A stretch of 5,124 nucleotides of DNA from Nitrososphaerales archaeon TH526 (lineage in GTDB: Archaea > Thermoproteota > Nitrososphaeria > Nitrososphaerales > Nitrososphaeraceae): NCBI GenBank assembly GCA_014523665.1, contig JAATVR010000391.1, positions 1 to 5,124 of the forward strand, in the 5' to 3' direction. Positions within the stretch are counted from its first letter, which is position 1, and each line of letters opens with the position of its first letter. A program made the position numbers and the translations under genes. Shown here in pieces: positions 4,988-5,124 of this stretch. Under the pieces are notes generated by a model, which made no database searches, was not told the DNA's origin, and saw nothing but the letters and a program-made list of their open reading frames with translations.

Positions 4988-5124
4988 GGATTCTTCAACC
5001 TCCCTAAATATGATTTAGCATTTTCCAATTTGCTTGCTTCCTTTTCTGATAACTTTATCCCCAACATTTCTTTGAATTCTAATGCGTTAATAACGGCCTT
5101 GCCTCCATAATGGTTGTTAAAGTA
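4984..5124 (-). CDS. DUF72 (YecE-like) family protein, C-terminal part (truncated by window edge)
   Basis: A 46-codon frame enters from the right edge and ends at a TAA (4986-4984). It begins YFNNHYGGKAVINALEFKEM and ends in a charged helix, SEKEASKLENAKSYL with GRLKNP. The Y-F-N-N-H followed by small residues and a helix with N-A-L is the typical end of DUF72/YecE proteins, which have a TIM-barrel-like fold and no firmly established reaction. Most of the protein, usually about 240-300 residues, lies outside the window. It converges on the DJ-1 pseudogene, and both stops are made from the same TTAA. Confidence 0.75.
   Translation of the reverse strand, partial: YFNNHYGGKAVINALEFKEMLGIKLSEKEASKLENAKSYLGRLKNP

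Overview
The window looks like chromosomal DNA from an ammonia-oxidising archaeon of the Nitrososphaeria, most likely a Nitrososphaeraceae/Nitrosocosmicus-type soil lineage. This is an inference from gene content, not a database match. The sequence is AT-rich, genes have no clear Shine-Dalgarno sites, and A/T-rich TATA-like boxes lie about 27-41 bases upstream of starts, as expected for leaderless or short-leader archaeal transcripts. The protein types also fit: a kinase-associated sensor domain, a secreted protein with a GEWTARWWQW motif, and a secreted Asp/Ser/Asn-rich protein.

Layout, left to right. Bases 1-288 (minus) hold the N-terminal part of a sensor-domain protein that runs off the left edge. 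A start-less open frame with a CxxC motif (285-461, minus) overlaps its start by ATGA. Bases 526-1131 (minus) encode an intact OsmC/Ohr-family protein with a hairpin-plus-T-tract terminator at its 3' end. Bases 1132-1952 contain no convincing gene; they hold scraps of start-less open frame and a cluster of inverted repeats at 1383-1544 that could be a structured RNA. A coiled-coil gene (1953-2478, plus) is split by one frameshift. It is followed by a secreted, strongly acidic low-complexity protein (2547-3077, plus). A secreted cysteine-containing protein lies at 3376-4170 (minus), with a 69-codon in-frame open stretch beyond its TGA. A DJ-1/PfpI-family gene (4291-4987, plus) is clearly dead, with three stops and four single-base indels. 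The C-terminus of a DUF72 (YecE-like) protein (4984-5124, minus) runs off the right edge and shares a TTAA stop with the pseudogene.

The genes do not form an obvious operon: strands alternate, most have their own promoter, and two carry lesions. Redox or thiol chemistry (OsmC-like, DJ-1 remnant) and cell-surface or exported proteins are recurring themes, but no joint pathway can be shown. The window reads as an accessory, partly decaying stretch of an archaeal chromosome. I found no mobile element, CRISPR array, tRNA or rRNA. The most interesting leads are the inverted-repeat cluster, the split coiled-coil gene, the open frame beyond the TGA of the secreted protein, and the start-less CxxC frame.
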